From: DYQY01 sp964643725
Lineage (GTDB): Bacteria > Margulisbacteria > Riflemargulisbacteria > GWF2-35-9 > DYQY01
Direction: 5' to 3'
Assembly: GCA_964643725.1 (NCBI GenBank)
Contig: CAZXTL010000013.1
Location: 1-47,696 of the forward strand
DNA: 47,696 nt
Part shown: piece by piece, positions 18,601-25,423 of the stretch
Numbering within the stretch: position 1 is the stretch's first letter
Layout of the letters: every line of letters starts with the position of its first letter
The notes under the pieces: model-generated
Told to the model about the DNA's origin: nothing
Seen by the model: only the letters and a program-made list of their open reading frames with translations
The model's database searches: none
Program-made: the position numbers and the translations under genes

Positions 18601-18863
18601 GCAGATGTGCATCTTTTGTTGGTTGTAGTGCTGAGATTTTTTCTAGTAATTATCGTGTGTTTAATGAATATATAGTTTTTGATGGCACAAAGGAGTATCG
18701 AGTTGATAGACTTATGATAGACGATGTTTCTAAGAAAGTAGTCATAATTGACTACAAGACTGGTGAAGAAAAGCAGCAACAGCAGTTGGATAATTATAAA
18801 CGGATTGTTTTAGATATTTTAGGAAATGAATATCAAATAGAAACAAGGTTTGTAGAGTTCTAA
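15690..18863 (+). CDS. addA: AddA-like UvrD/RecB helicase-nuclease
   Basis: ATP-dependent SF1 helicase and nuclease that resects DNA ends with its AddB partner. The start at 15690 (MDRSKVIRASAGTGKTYRL) is preferred over in-frame ATGs at 15627 and 15669, which would read out of frame through the addB Fe-S codons; it gives an 8-bp overlap. Walker A GTGKT is at residues 12-16, motif Ia TFTRKAAAEIRDR follows, DEFQDT is at about 368, then GDDKQAIYGWRGGE, QKSYRSS, TIHKSKGMEFD at about 705 and LYVALTRAK. The C-terminal nuclease has RVDRL (about 1005) and DYKTG (about 1021). Residues of about 857-892 are an in-frame palindromic insert (see repeat at 18261-18358). Confidence 0.92.
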   Translation: MDRSKVIRASAGTGKTYRLSIEILVLLFSGVEVGEVFSITFTRKAAAEIRDRVIEQLSQLLAHLKGENDDASVLEALRIKGCVVDLQKVEGIRATLLTNKKDFQVMTIDAFINSVFSGLIAPYLQIEDFNLIHDELNEEIIDEVLVNILRDKQKKKSLNVLIKLNKKLKNLSRYKKFIRFVSMQRFVLEKIPTIKQCDNVSVSVLKSSLDEMVNLIIQTSGSYVEVVNKNCFQNYQPSLSEKDFLSKVRAEYIEMLGLSNFWSKVKLKEINEDLTEMYSGFKDKLASYIFQKRIVPLMSELQELLKVILGTYDEIKLRKKNFTYQDIAYFTYKYLYDDEMSLINLELGEVLNIFYEALSSKVKYLLIDEFQDTSIIQWNILFPLIKEIASGSELSGGVICVGDDKQAIYGWRGGEKDLLNNLETILEVQDAEVLQKSYRSSQAVMSFVNEMFLSITDSTSVEGMPIWQYERVACHKQDEGYVEVRVSRKQTGEYELEQEIDNIVDRFAGLLDKGELYSKGTAIILRTSKEMELAAVALKKKGIPFVLESSSSILDHKAVKPILYLLKYISTGQMPLLLDFIRSDYLGYSLKDTAPLLKSLKIGDDLTKLSPISEMLDFINQLPVKEPLEQIVLRILMYFQAGELFSQLHDQKNIRRFLEIIRDFQLTQGNKQSIADLLRYFDQRKKTDTFRQVGLESSNSVQIMTIHKSKGMEFDNVFYLLNMAAKEPPQDDYSLYSAFSQNFNDVVEGVVIAPEDKVVIENHVSKKYLYAMQNNKEFLEEINNLYVALTRAKQNLFLSCMVGKKYKDIDKQKEFTGSKKDNQYFLIKEAIINVCACHGRNIASISELEDKPLVIGALVPPQSASGGQLPDSGSQTSLPDSGRWQAKPDGRVVVQGISLIKIFESSANEFDKKIVYANATYIAKQFDGSMVHEYLSYIMHNKKSEHALARKVLYQKYGDYFSAKDIDEVCRRCASFVGCSAEIFSSNYRVFNEYIVFDGTKEYRVDRLMIDDVSKKVVIIDYKTGEEKQQQQLDNYKRIVLDILGNEYQIETRFVEF
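18261..18358. repeat. Four GC-rich hairpins inserted in frame in addA
   Basis: Four perfect inverted repeats lie side by side: TCCGCC-TCA-GGCGGA (18276-18290), CTCCCCG-ATT-CGGGGAG (18294-18310), CCTTCCCG-ATT-CGGGAAGG (18320-18338) and CAGGC-AAA-GCCTG (18342-18354). CTAG occurs at 18261 and again at 18317, as if two related units were joined. The block is far more GC-rich than its surroundings and keeps the reading frame, encoding a Pro/Ser/Gly-rich linker (PPQSASGGQLPDSGSQ and onward) between the helicase and nuclease domains. Confidence 0.88.
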
Positions 18864-18999
18864 CCTCTCCCGACGGAAGTTGTTATTATTTTCTTACAAA
18901 GATTAGTGCCGTCACCCTCTCCAAAATACTTGTATTTTGGAGAGGGTCAGCAGCATGTTCATTTTCTTAGAAGTTTTTAATATCTTCTGCTGGGAGAGG
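18864..18999. repeat. 136-bp structured repeat, copy A
   Basis: Directly after the addA stop, this element has outer inverted ends CCTCTCCC (18864-18871) and GGGAGAGG (18992-18999). It also has a perfect 16-bp internal hairpin, arms 18914-18929 and 18932-18947 with a TT loop. It aligns without gaps to 45659-45794. Common blocks are CGGAAGTT, GTGCCGT, ACCCTCTCC, GGAGAGGGTC and AGCATGTTCAT. No coding capacity is evident. It may act as a transcript end or be a small non-autonomous mobile element. Confidence 0.85.
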
Positions 19000-19035
19000 C
19001 AGAGGTTACATCCAAAAAACATAATATATTTTTAT

Positions 19036-19062
19036 TAAAGCAAAAGTGATTTGTACCGAGAA
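19036..19062 (+). promoter_or_regulatory. Sigma-28-like promoter of flagellin 2
   Basis: TAAA at 19036-19039, then 15 bases, then ACCGAGAA at 19055-19062, compared with the consensus TAAA-N15-GCCGATAA. The spacing equals that of the flgM promoter at 3473. It implies an untranslated leader of about 130 bases before the ATG at 19202. Confidence 0.72.
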
Positions 19063-19150
19063 TAATCATAGGTGCTATGCGTGCCTACTTATTTTATGCC
19101 TTTAAATTAAGAAAGGGGGGAATTCGTAGTAAGGGGGAAAAGATAAAGAC

Positions 19151-19195
19151 AGAGACAAGGACGTCTCTAAAAGTTAATAAAAAATTCAAGGAGGA
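19151..19195 (+). promoter_or_regulatory. Dual CsrA-binding site in the flagellin 2 leader
   Basis: A perfect 6-bp hairpin AGAGAC (19151-19156) / GTCTCT (19163-19168) presents the hexaloop AAGGAC. The stretch AGACAAGGACGT matches the known CsrA selection consensus RUACARGGAUGU at 10 of 12 positions. A second site, ATTCAAGGAGGA, covers the Shine-Dalgarno (AAGGAGGA, 19188-19195). The two GGA motifs are 31 bases apart, suitable for bridging by one CsrA dimer, as described for Bacillus hag. Confidence 0.75.
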
Positions 19196-19201
19196 TAAGA
19201 C

Positions 19202-20767
19202 ATGAGAATTAATAATAATATAGCAGCATTGAATGCCTGGAGAAATTTAGGTATATCAGAAAACGGAATGGGTTCAGCCCTAGAAAAGTTATCATCAGGT
19301 TACAGAATCAACAGAGGGGCAGACGATCCTGCCGGTTTAGTTATTTCACAAAAGCTAAGAGCACAGATTACTGGCTTAACACAAGCTATCAGTAACGCAA
19401 GCGATGCAGTATCCATGGTACAAACAGCTGAAGGTGCGTTAACAGAAATGAATACTATGTTAAATAGTATTAGAGGATTAGCAGTACACGCAGCAAATAC
19501 AGCTGCAAATGACTCTAGTTCTATTGCAGCAGACCAAACAGCGGTAGATAAAGCTGTTGATTCTATTCAAAGAATAGCAACAACAACCAAGTTCGCTGGT
19601 AAGTTCCTACTTAACGGAGGAGCAACTAATGCAGAATATTCAACTCTGATAGGTTCTGGAAGTACAGGCACAACGGGTATAACAGTAGGCACAATGGCTC
19701 TAGATAAAGATGCCGTGGCATCTTTATTGGGGACAGCAACAACAGGAAATGTAAGTATAGTTGTTACAACCGCTGCAGCAGTAGCTACTACTTCAGGTAC
19801 AGCTAGTGTAGCTGGCGGGATAGTTTCACTTGCTGGTGGAGCAACATTCAAAGTTGAAAACGCAGCTGGAGGTTCTATAACAGTTAATTTGTTAGCTACT
19901 ACAAGTATGGGTATGGCATCTTTTGCTAAGATTATAAATGATGCATCCTTAGGTATAACTGCTACAGTAGGTGCTAGCGGAGGGACTTTACAGTTAACAA
20001 CTTCTGGTCTTGGAGCTGACAAGCTTATCAAGATAACAACTGCAGGTTCTGCGGCAGGAGCTCTAGTTACAGCAATAGGCGTAGGTTCTGCTGATGCTAC
20101 TAGTGGAAACGCAACAGCTGTTTCAATATTTGGTACTAACATTGCTGGACAATTAAAGTTCGGAGATAATGTTGTATCAATGGTTGGTGGCTCTGCTGGA
20201 GCATTAACTTTCACCTCAACACAAACAGGATGGACAGGGTTAAGCTTAACATTAACTTCTGAGAGAAATAGTACAACCGCAGCTCAAGGCGCGTTCCAAT
20301 TAGATAAGAACGGAGAAGAGCTAAAGTTCTCTCTAACGCCTGATGCTTCTACTGCAGATATCATTAATTATGGTATTGCTAATATGCAGACATCTAAATT
20401 AGGGTTAGGGGCAATAGCTGCAGATACAACGAATTATGCTGGACTTAATGCAATTATTGCAGGAGGAACCTATAATCTAAGTACTGATGCAGAATCAGCT
20501 GTTTCTATTATTGAACAGGCGATATCAGACGTATCTTCAGAAAGATCTCAATTAGGGTCATTCCAGAAGTTTACTTTGGAAACAACTGTAAACAACCTTG
20601 GGGTTACCAAAGAAAACTTAACTGCTTCAGAATCTCGTATTAGAGACGTAGATATGGCAGCTGAAATGATGAATTTTATGAAGAATCAGATTTTAGTACA
20701 AGCTGGTACGGCCATGTTAGCTCAAGCTAACCAACTTCCAACTACAGTATTGCAATTGCTTAAATAA
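19202..20767 (+). CDS. fliC: Flagellin 2 (filament subunit)
   Basis: Second flagellin, 521 residues. The N-terminus MRINNNIAALNAWRNLGISE and the C-terminus with SRIRDVDMAAEMMNFMKNQI and TAMLAQANQLPTTVLQLLK match flagellin D0/D1. The central region (about 140-400) is Ala/Thr/Gly/Ser-rich and differs from flagellin 1, so the two probably give different surface properties. The ends of the two genes are nearly identical at DNA level, including 64 identical bases (20615-20678 and 10084-10147), which suggests gene conversion. A sigma-28-like promoter and CsrA-type leader lie upstream, and flaG, fliD and fliS follow. Confidence 0.97.
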   Translation: MRINNNIAALNAWRNLGISENGMGSALEKLSSGYRINRGADDPAGLVISQKLRAQITGLTQAISNASDAVSMVQTAEGALTEMNTMLNSIRGLAVHAANTAANDSSSIAADQTAVDKAVDSIQRIATTTKFAGKFLLNGGATNAEYSTLIGSGSTGTTGITVGTMALDKDAVASLLGTATTGNVSIVVTTAAAVATTSGTASVAGGIVSLAGGATFKVENAAGGSITVNLLATTSMGMASFAKIINDASLGITATVGASGGTLQLTTSGLGADKLIKITTAGSAAGALVTAIGVGSADATSGNATAVSIFGTNIAGQLKFGDNVVSMVGGSAGALTFTSTQTGWTGLSLTLTSERNSTTAAQGAFQLDKNGEELKFSLTPDASTADIINYGIANMQTSKLGLGAIAADTTNYAGLNAIIAGGTYNLSTDAESAVSIIEQAISDVSSERSQLGSFQKFTLETTVNNLGVTKENLTASESRIRDVDMAAEMMNFMKNQILVQAGTAMLAQANQLPTTVLQLLK

Positions 20768-20770
20768 AAT

Positions 20771-20842
20771 CGGTCAAGGATGACGTGATGTAGGTTGGGT
20801 AGCACCATTCGGCGCTACCCTCTCTACCGGTCCTTGGAAGGA
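20771..20842 (+). promoter_or_regulatory. Nested hairpin leader between flagellin 2 and flaG
   Basis: The inner stem GGGTAGC (20797-20803) / GCTACCC (20814-20820) continues past an A-C mismatch into CC/GG with an ATTC loop. The middle stem is GTAG (20790-20793) / CTAC (20824-20827). The outer stem is CAAGGA (20775-20780) / TCCTTG (20831-20836). TCCT at 20831-20834 can instead pair with the flaG Shine-Dalgarno AGGA at 20839-20842. Both partners, CAAGGATG and AAGGATGT, resemble CsrA sites. There is no U-run after the inner stem, so it is not a classic terminator. Confidence 0.5.
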
Positions 20843-20852
20843 TGTGATTAGT

Positions 20853-21287
20853 ATGAGTGTAAACATGAACGTTAACAATCTACCATTAATAAGCAATCAA
20901 GCTGCAGAAATGTCTTTTAGTACTAAGTCTGTGAAATCTTCTAGTCAGGCTGTTCCAGGTTTTACTAGTACAGTTTCGTCCGGGGAAACGACGGAACAAG
21001 CACCAGTGGGGACAGGAGCAGGCGCTGATCCTGTAATAATTGAGAAGCAAATGCAGGAGTCAAAAGATAAATTAGATCGGGCAATGGAGCAGATTAAGGC
21101 GAAAACTAAAGAGATGAACTATTCTGTCGACATGAGGTATGACGAGAGAATCAATAGGACTATTACTAGGATTATCGATAAAGAAACAGGAACGGTAATC
21201 AAGGAAATACCTCCAGAAGAGTTAGTTAAGGTAGCAGTTATGATAAGCAATATGATAGAAGGGATTATTATAGATAATCAAGCATAG
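20853..21287 (+). CDS. flaG: FlaG family flagellar protein
   Basis: FlaG is a small protein linked to filament length control, often located between flagellin and fliD. The 144-residue product has a variable Ser/Thr-rich N-terminus and a conserved C-terminus: NYSVDMRYDERINRTITRII, then DKETGTVIKEIPPEELVKVA, matching the family pattern (kf.yde....vvvkv.D..TgEVIReIPpEe.l). The start at 20853 is preferred over the GTG at 20844, because the Shine-Dalgarno AAGGA (20838-20842) is 10 bases from 20853 but only 1 base from the GTG. fliD follows. Confidence 0.88.
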   Translation: MSVNMNVNNLPLISNQAAEMSFSTKSVKSSSQAVPGFTSTVSSGETTEQAPVGTGAGADPVIIEKQMQESKDKLDRAMEQIKAKTKEMNYSVDMRYDERINRTITRIIDKETGTVIKEIPPEELVKVAVMISNMIEGIIIDNQA

Positions 21288-21316
21288 CTTATTATAATGT
21301 GAAAGCTTAGTTGCTA

Positions 21317-21347
21317 TTGACGATGTGGCTTGTTAGACTAATATAAT
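21317..21347 (+). promoter_or_regulatory. Possible sigma-70-type promoter before fliD
   Basis: TTGACG (21317-21322) and a perfect TATAAT (21342-21347) are separated by 19 bases, longer than the preferred 17. It lies in the 93-base gap between flaG and fliD. Read-through from flaG is an equally good explanation for fliD expression. Confidence 0.3.
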
Positions 21348-21380
21348 ATTTAGAAGCGAGATAATCGTAGGGGGTATGTT

Positions 21381-24300
21381 TTGGCCAATATTAGTGGAAT
21401 GTCTTCTGGTTTAGATACCGAGAGTATAGTTACCAGCTTAATGGCGATTAAGCGCCAACAGGTTACTAACCTTACCACTAAAAAGGAACAGGCACAGGCG
21501 AGAGTTAGCACTTGGGGTAGCATCTCCGCGGATTTGGTTTCTTTACAACTTTCCAATTATAATCTTTCAAGAACTGCAACTTTCGCGGTGAAGAGTGCTA
21601 CTTCTTCTAATTCGGATATTCTTTCTTTAAGTGCTTCAGTTTCCGCAAGTGCAGGCAGTTATTCTTTCTATGTAAATAGACTTGCTCAGTCTGCGCAGCT
21701 TACTTCAGATGGATTTGCTGACTCAACAACAGCAAAATTAGTTTCATCCACAAAAAAGATAACTATTGAATCAGGCAATTCTAAATTACAAAGATATACA
21801 GAGTTATCTGCACTTAATGGTGGCGAAGGAGTTACAAGAGGAAGTATTTATGTGCAAGATAGAGATGCCAATGGTACTACAATAGATCTTAGTTCTGCTC
21901 AGGATATTTATGATGTTGTAGATGCTGTAAATTCTTCAGGATTAAAGTTATCTGCTGAGATCAATGCCGCGGGAGATGGTATTGATGTTTCCTATACTGG
22001 CTCAGCAACAACAAGTAATTTAATAATACGAAACGTTGGGAATGGCACAATGGCAACTGACCTAGGAATAGATACCGGGACAGCTGGCGTAGCTGCTAAT
22101 CAGAAAGCAGGAAATAGTGTTTATTATTTAGCAAGTAGTTCGAAGTTGAGTCAATTGAATAGTGGATTAGGAGCTGAAAAGGGTAGCTTCATTATTAATA
22201 ATGGAGCGGCAGATTATACAATAAATATTTCAGCGGCAAAGACAGTTGGCGAGGTTATAGGTCTTATTAATGCTTCAGGTTCAGGCGTAACTGCAGCTAT
22301 TAGTGCCGATAAGAAGAGCATTAATTTGAGTGGAGCTAACATAACTGTTACTGAAAGCGGGAACACAAAAACAGCAAAAGAGCTTGGACTTATTGGGGTT
22401 ACAGGAACCGGTGGAGATGGTAGCGCTATTCTGGGAGGACTTGGTTCTGTTTTAAGTTCTAATGTGTACGGTGCAACCGGGAATGGGATTAGAGCAGGAA
22501 ATTTTGATATTGTGGGGGATCTTACAAAAACAATAAGCGTTACTTCCAAAGATTCTGTTTTAGAGATTATAAATAAAATAAATGCAGTGAGTGATGACAC
22601 AGATGTATTTGCTAAGATGAATAATGCAGGGAATGGGATTGAGCTTTATAAAGGTGACGCAGGAAGTTTTACAATTACAGACTCAAATACCTCAAGAGAC
22701 CTAGGTGTATACACAGATGCTAATTCAGGCGCCTCTTCTGACGGAGTCATCTCAAGTGAGAGTCTTGGCTTTAAGTATCTTAATAGAGCAACACTACTTT
22801 CTGATCTTAATCAAGGAAGTGGGTTTAATAAAGGAAGTATAACTATAACCAACAGCGCTGCTTCTTCCTTTGATGTGAATCTTAGTAGTGCTACTGGCAT
22901 AACAACCTTGGCAAATGTAATAGATGCAATAAATACGGCTTCTTCAGCCGGGGCTTATAATGTTACAGCAAGCATTAATGCTACAGGTGATGGTTTATTA
23001 ATCACAGATAATAGTGGTGGCAATATTACTGTTGCTGAAAAGGGAACAGCTGGAACAGCAAAGAGCTTAGGTATCCTGGGCTCGTCTATTACTGGAGCAA
23101 TTGATGGTTCTTTTAAGAAAGTTTTAAGTGTAACTGCAGACTATACACTGAAGGATTTGCAGACAGCTATTAATGCCTTAGGTATAAATGTGTCCGCGTC
23201 TATTATTAATGATGGAACCTCTGATCCTTATAGGATTGTTCTTGCCTCAACAAAATCTGGCAGGAATGGAGCTTTTGCTGTAAGTAGCGAAATTGATAGT
23301 TTGCAATTTAATACAGCAGTTGAGGCAAAAGATTCATTAATAACAATGGGGAACCCTTCCTCTGATCAGGCTATTTATGTAAAGAATTCTAGTAATACTG
23401 TTAGTAATTTTATCTCTGGGATGACTCTCAGTCTAAAAGAAGCATCGCTAAGCCAGGTTACAGTTACAGTTACCAATAATTTTGAGGAGATTGGTACTAT
23501 AGCGGAGGAATTTGTGGCAAATTATAATACTGTCATGGATAAAATCAAGTCACAACTTAAATATGATTCAAGTACCGGAGTAACTAGTCCATTGTTTGGC
23601 GATACGAACCTAATGCTTGTTCAACAAGAGCTTTTTTCTTATATCAGTAAGGGGGCAGGCGAGCTGAGTGGGTCAATAAAAGCTGTTTCACAAGTTGGCA
23701 TGAATCTTGAGCTTGATGGAACGCTATCTTTTAATAAGAATACGTTTAATCAGGCGATTCAAGATAACTTTGAGGATGTTAAAGATTTCTTCACCTATAG
23801 TTATAACGCAGTATCAGCTTCAACTTTGAGTGCTTCCTCAACTACAGCTGGAACCATAAATGGAGTTAAGGATGGCAATACAGGCGAGGCTTCATTGCTT
23901 TCAGGCACAACAGGTTGGCAGGGAAGTAATGGAAGTAGTGTAGAGATGAGTTTTAATAAGAAGATTGATATTACTTCTCTTAATTTATTCGGAACCAATA
24001 CTGACCCAAATGATGTAATAAAGAGTTTTACCTTACAGTATTGGAGTGGTGATAATTGGGTGGATTATTCTAGCGTAACAAATAATGTTAATAAGGATAT
24101 AACGATTAATGCTGTAAATAGTTTGATTGCGAGTAAGATACGGTTTAATAATTTGACTACTGTGGGTGGAGGGGATGTTAAGATTGCGGAGATTCAAGCC
24201 TTTCAACCAGTTGGTCTTTCCAAGTATTTTGATTATAAGATAAGCAATATAACAGATAGCTCAACAGGTTCTATTGGTAATGCGATGGATAATTCAACAA

Positions 24301-24473
24301 CAGAAATGGAAATAATAGATGGCCAGATAGTTAGTATGGAAGAAAGATTATCGATTGAGGAAACAAGACTTAGAAAACAGTTTGCTAATCTTGAAACGAT
24401 GATGAGCAAGATGAATAACACCTCGACATGGTTAACTCAACAGACCGCAACTCTTAATACAAATTGGGGATAG
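21381..24473 (+). CDS. fliD: Flagellar filament cap FliD, very long
   Basis: FliD caps the filament and folds incoming flagellin. The N-terminus ANISGMSSGLDTESIVTSLM and the C-terminal coiled-coil ending (MEERLSIEETRLRKQFANLE, then MMSKMNNTSTWLTQQ) are diagnostic. At 1030 residues it is about twice the usual size. Several hook-IN-like repeats are visible near residues 135-235, 250-340, 370-450 and 465-575 (e.g. LSALNGGEGVTRGS, LSQLNSGLGAEKGS, LSDLNQGSGFNKGS). Residues of about 806-945 look like an F5/8 type C (discoidin) domain: KSFTLQYWSGDNWVDYSSV, ASKIRFNNL and AEIQAF. The start is TTG, with AGGGGG at 21369-21374; the ATG at 21376 is out of frame and soon stops. Confidence 0.93.
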   Translation: MANISGMSSGLDTESIVTSLMAIKRQQVTNLTTKKEQAQARVSTWGSISADLVSLQLSNYNLSRTATFAVKSATSSNSDILSLSASVSASAGSYSFYVNRLAQSAQLTSDGFADSTTAKLVSSTKKITIESGNSKLQRYTELSALNGGEGVTRGSIYVQDRDANGTTIDLSSAQDIYDVVDAVNSSGLKLSAEINAAGDGIDVSYTGSATTSNLIIRNVGNGTMATDLGIDTGTAGVAANQKAGNSVYYLASSSKLSQLNSGLGAEKGSFIINNGAADYTINISAAKTVGEVIGLINASGSGVTAAISADKKSINLSGANITVTESGNTKTAKELGLIGVTGTGGDGSAILGGLGSVLSSNVYGATGNGIRAGNFDIVGDLTKTISVTSKDSVLEIINKINAVSDDTDVFAKMNNAGNGIELYKGDAGSFTITDSNTSRDLGVYTDANSGASSDGVISSESLGFKYLNRATLLSDLNQGSGFNKGSITITNSAASSFDVNLSSATGITTLANVIDAINTASSAGAYNVTASINATGDGLLITDNSGGNITVAEKGTAGTAKSLGILGSSITGAIDGSFKKVLSVTADYTLKDLQTAINALGINVSASIINDGTSDPYRIVLASTKSGRNGAFAVSSEIDSLQFNTAVEAKDSLITMGNPSSDQAIYVKNSSNTVSNFISGMTLSLKEASLSQVTVTVTNNFEEIGTIAEEFVANYNTVMDKIKSQLKYDSSTGVTSPLFGDTNLMLVQQELFSYISKGAGELSGSIKAVSQVGMNLELDGTLSFNKNTFNQAIQDNFEDVKDFFTYSYNAVSASTLSASSTTAGTINGVKDGNTGEASLLSGTTGWQGSNGSSVEMSFNKKIDITSLNLFGTNTDPNDVIKSFTLQYWSGDNWVDYSSVTNNVNKDITINAVNSLIASKIRFNNLTTVGGGDVKIAEIQAFQPVGLSKYFDYKISNITDSSTGSIGNAMDNSTTEMEIIDGQIVSMEERLSIEETRLRKQFANLETMMSKMNNTSTWLTQQTATLNTNWG

Positions 24474-24482
24474 GAGAACATC

Positions 24483-24914
24483 GTGATACAAAATGATTAT
24501 TTAGAGAATCAAGTTATGACAGCAACTCAGGATAAGTTACTTATGATGATGTATGAAGGTGCTATTAATTTTCTTAAACGTATTGAGGGAATCGATTTTG
24601 AGAGAGACATAGAAACTAGAAACTATAACATCAAAAAAGCATCAGCTATTATATCTGAGCTTCAATGTACACTTAATATGGACTATAAGGATATTGCTGA
24701 GCCACTTTATGCCCTTTATGATTATATGCGCAATCGCTTATTAGAGGCTAACCTTCATCAAAAGAAAGAATACATACCAGAGGTAATCGGAATGTTAAGT
24801 GAACTAAGGTTTTCTTTTGCCACAGCTTCTTCATCGATAGCCCCAGTTATCGAAAAAATAGAGGTAATGGCTGGGAAGACACCAGTATACGAATCAATAT
24901 CCTTTGAGGGGTAA
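24483..24914 (+). CDS. fliS: Flagellin export chaperone FliS
   Basis: FliS binds the C-terminal helix of flagellin in the cytoplasm and prevents premature polymerisation; in some bacteria it also cooperates with FliW. The 143-residue protein opens IQNDYLENQVMTATQDKLLM and contains MMYEGAINFLKRIEGIDF, the FliS signature (P.kll.mLydgai), here with Asp in place of Pro before KLL. The start is GTG with AGGAGA about 5 bases upstream. It ends the flagellar block; a repeat-rich region follows. Confidence 0.92.
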   Translation: MIQNDYLENQVMTATQDKLLMMMYEGAINFLKRIEGIDFERDIETRNYNIKKASAIISELQCTLNMDYKDIAEPLYALYDYMRNRLLEANLHQKKEYIPEVIGMLSELRFSFATASSSIAPVIEKIEVMAGKTPVYESISFEG

Positions 24915-25018
24915 CTCCTCAAGACGGCATCTCGATACAACGCCTTTGGCGTCACTCGATGACCTTACAACGCGGGTTTATGCCAATTTTCCTAATTGTC
25001 CGGGATGAACTTTCAATC

Positions 25019-25089
25019 TGTCATCCTGAACTCTCAAATTGTCATCCTGAACTCTCAAATTGTCATCCTGAACTTGATTCAGGATCCAG
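25019..25089. repeat. Tandem 21-bp repeats joined to a TGTCATCC palindrome
   Basis: Two exact tandem 21-bp units at 25019-25039 and 25040-25060 begin TGTCATCCTGAACTC. A third, partial unit runs into the palindrome ATCCTGAA-CTTGA-TTCAGGAT (25065-25085) and then CCAG. The rest of the gap from 24915 has another small hairpin, ACGCC-TTT-GGCGT, flanked by CTCGA on both sides. No spacers of the CRISPR type are present. Confidence 0.85.
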
Positions 25090-25132
25090 TAACCAAGCGT
25101 TATCAAGGAATCAGGGCACTGAGATTTATAAA

Positions 25133-25423
25133 TTATTCCAAGAAATCGTAATATAAATCATGCCAGTCTGGATTTTGTTGTTCAATTAGCTCTAATTTCC
25201 ACTTTCTTTTCCATGCTTTTAACTGTTTCTCTCTTTGAATAGCCACTGACACATTGGTTGTTGGCTCATAATAAACCAGCTTATCTACTGTATACTTTGA
25301 AGTAAACCCTTGAACTTCTTTATTTTTATGTTCCGAGACACGCCTAAATAGATTATTAGTAACACCAACGTATATTGTGCCATTTTTCCCACTTGCTAAG
25401 ATGTATACATAGTAAGTCTTCAT
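25133..25423 (-). CDS. Small GIY-YIG domain endonuclease
   Basis: A 96-residue single-domain GIY-YIG protein of the YhbQ/UPF0213 type. The catalytic motifs are visible: TYYVYILASGKNGTIYVGVT, then Arg in NNLFRRVSEH and Glu in AIQREKQLKAWKR. Such proteins are predicted nucleases with poorly known cellular roles. It is the only minus-strand gene in this part of the window and is bracketed by palindromes of one family (25065-25085 and 25499-25519). This raises the possibility that the nuclease and these repeats belong together. It looks like a recent accessory insertion between fliS and the glycan island. Confidence 0.88.
   Translation of the reverse strand: MKTYYVYILASGKNGTIYVGVTNNLFRRVSEHKNKEVQGFTSKYTVDKLVYYEPTTNVSVAIQREKQLKAWKRKWKLELIEQQNPDWHDLYYDFLE

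Noticed and set aside
20797..20820. Classic terminator after flagellin 2
   Set aside because: The stem is good but the following bases are TCTCTACC instead of a U-run, so a regulatory structure fits better.
25019..25089. Short CRISPR array
   Set aside because: Units are adjacent with no spacers, and no cas genes are nearby.
24959..25156. 65-codon plus-strand open frame with CHPELSN repeats
   Set aside because: It is read entirely from the 21-bp tandem repeats and palindrome and overlaps the GIY-YIG gene end; no Shine-Dalgarno or domain.
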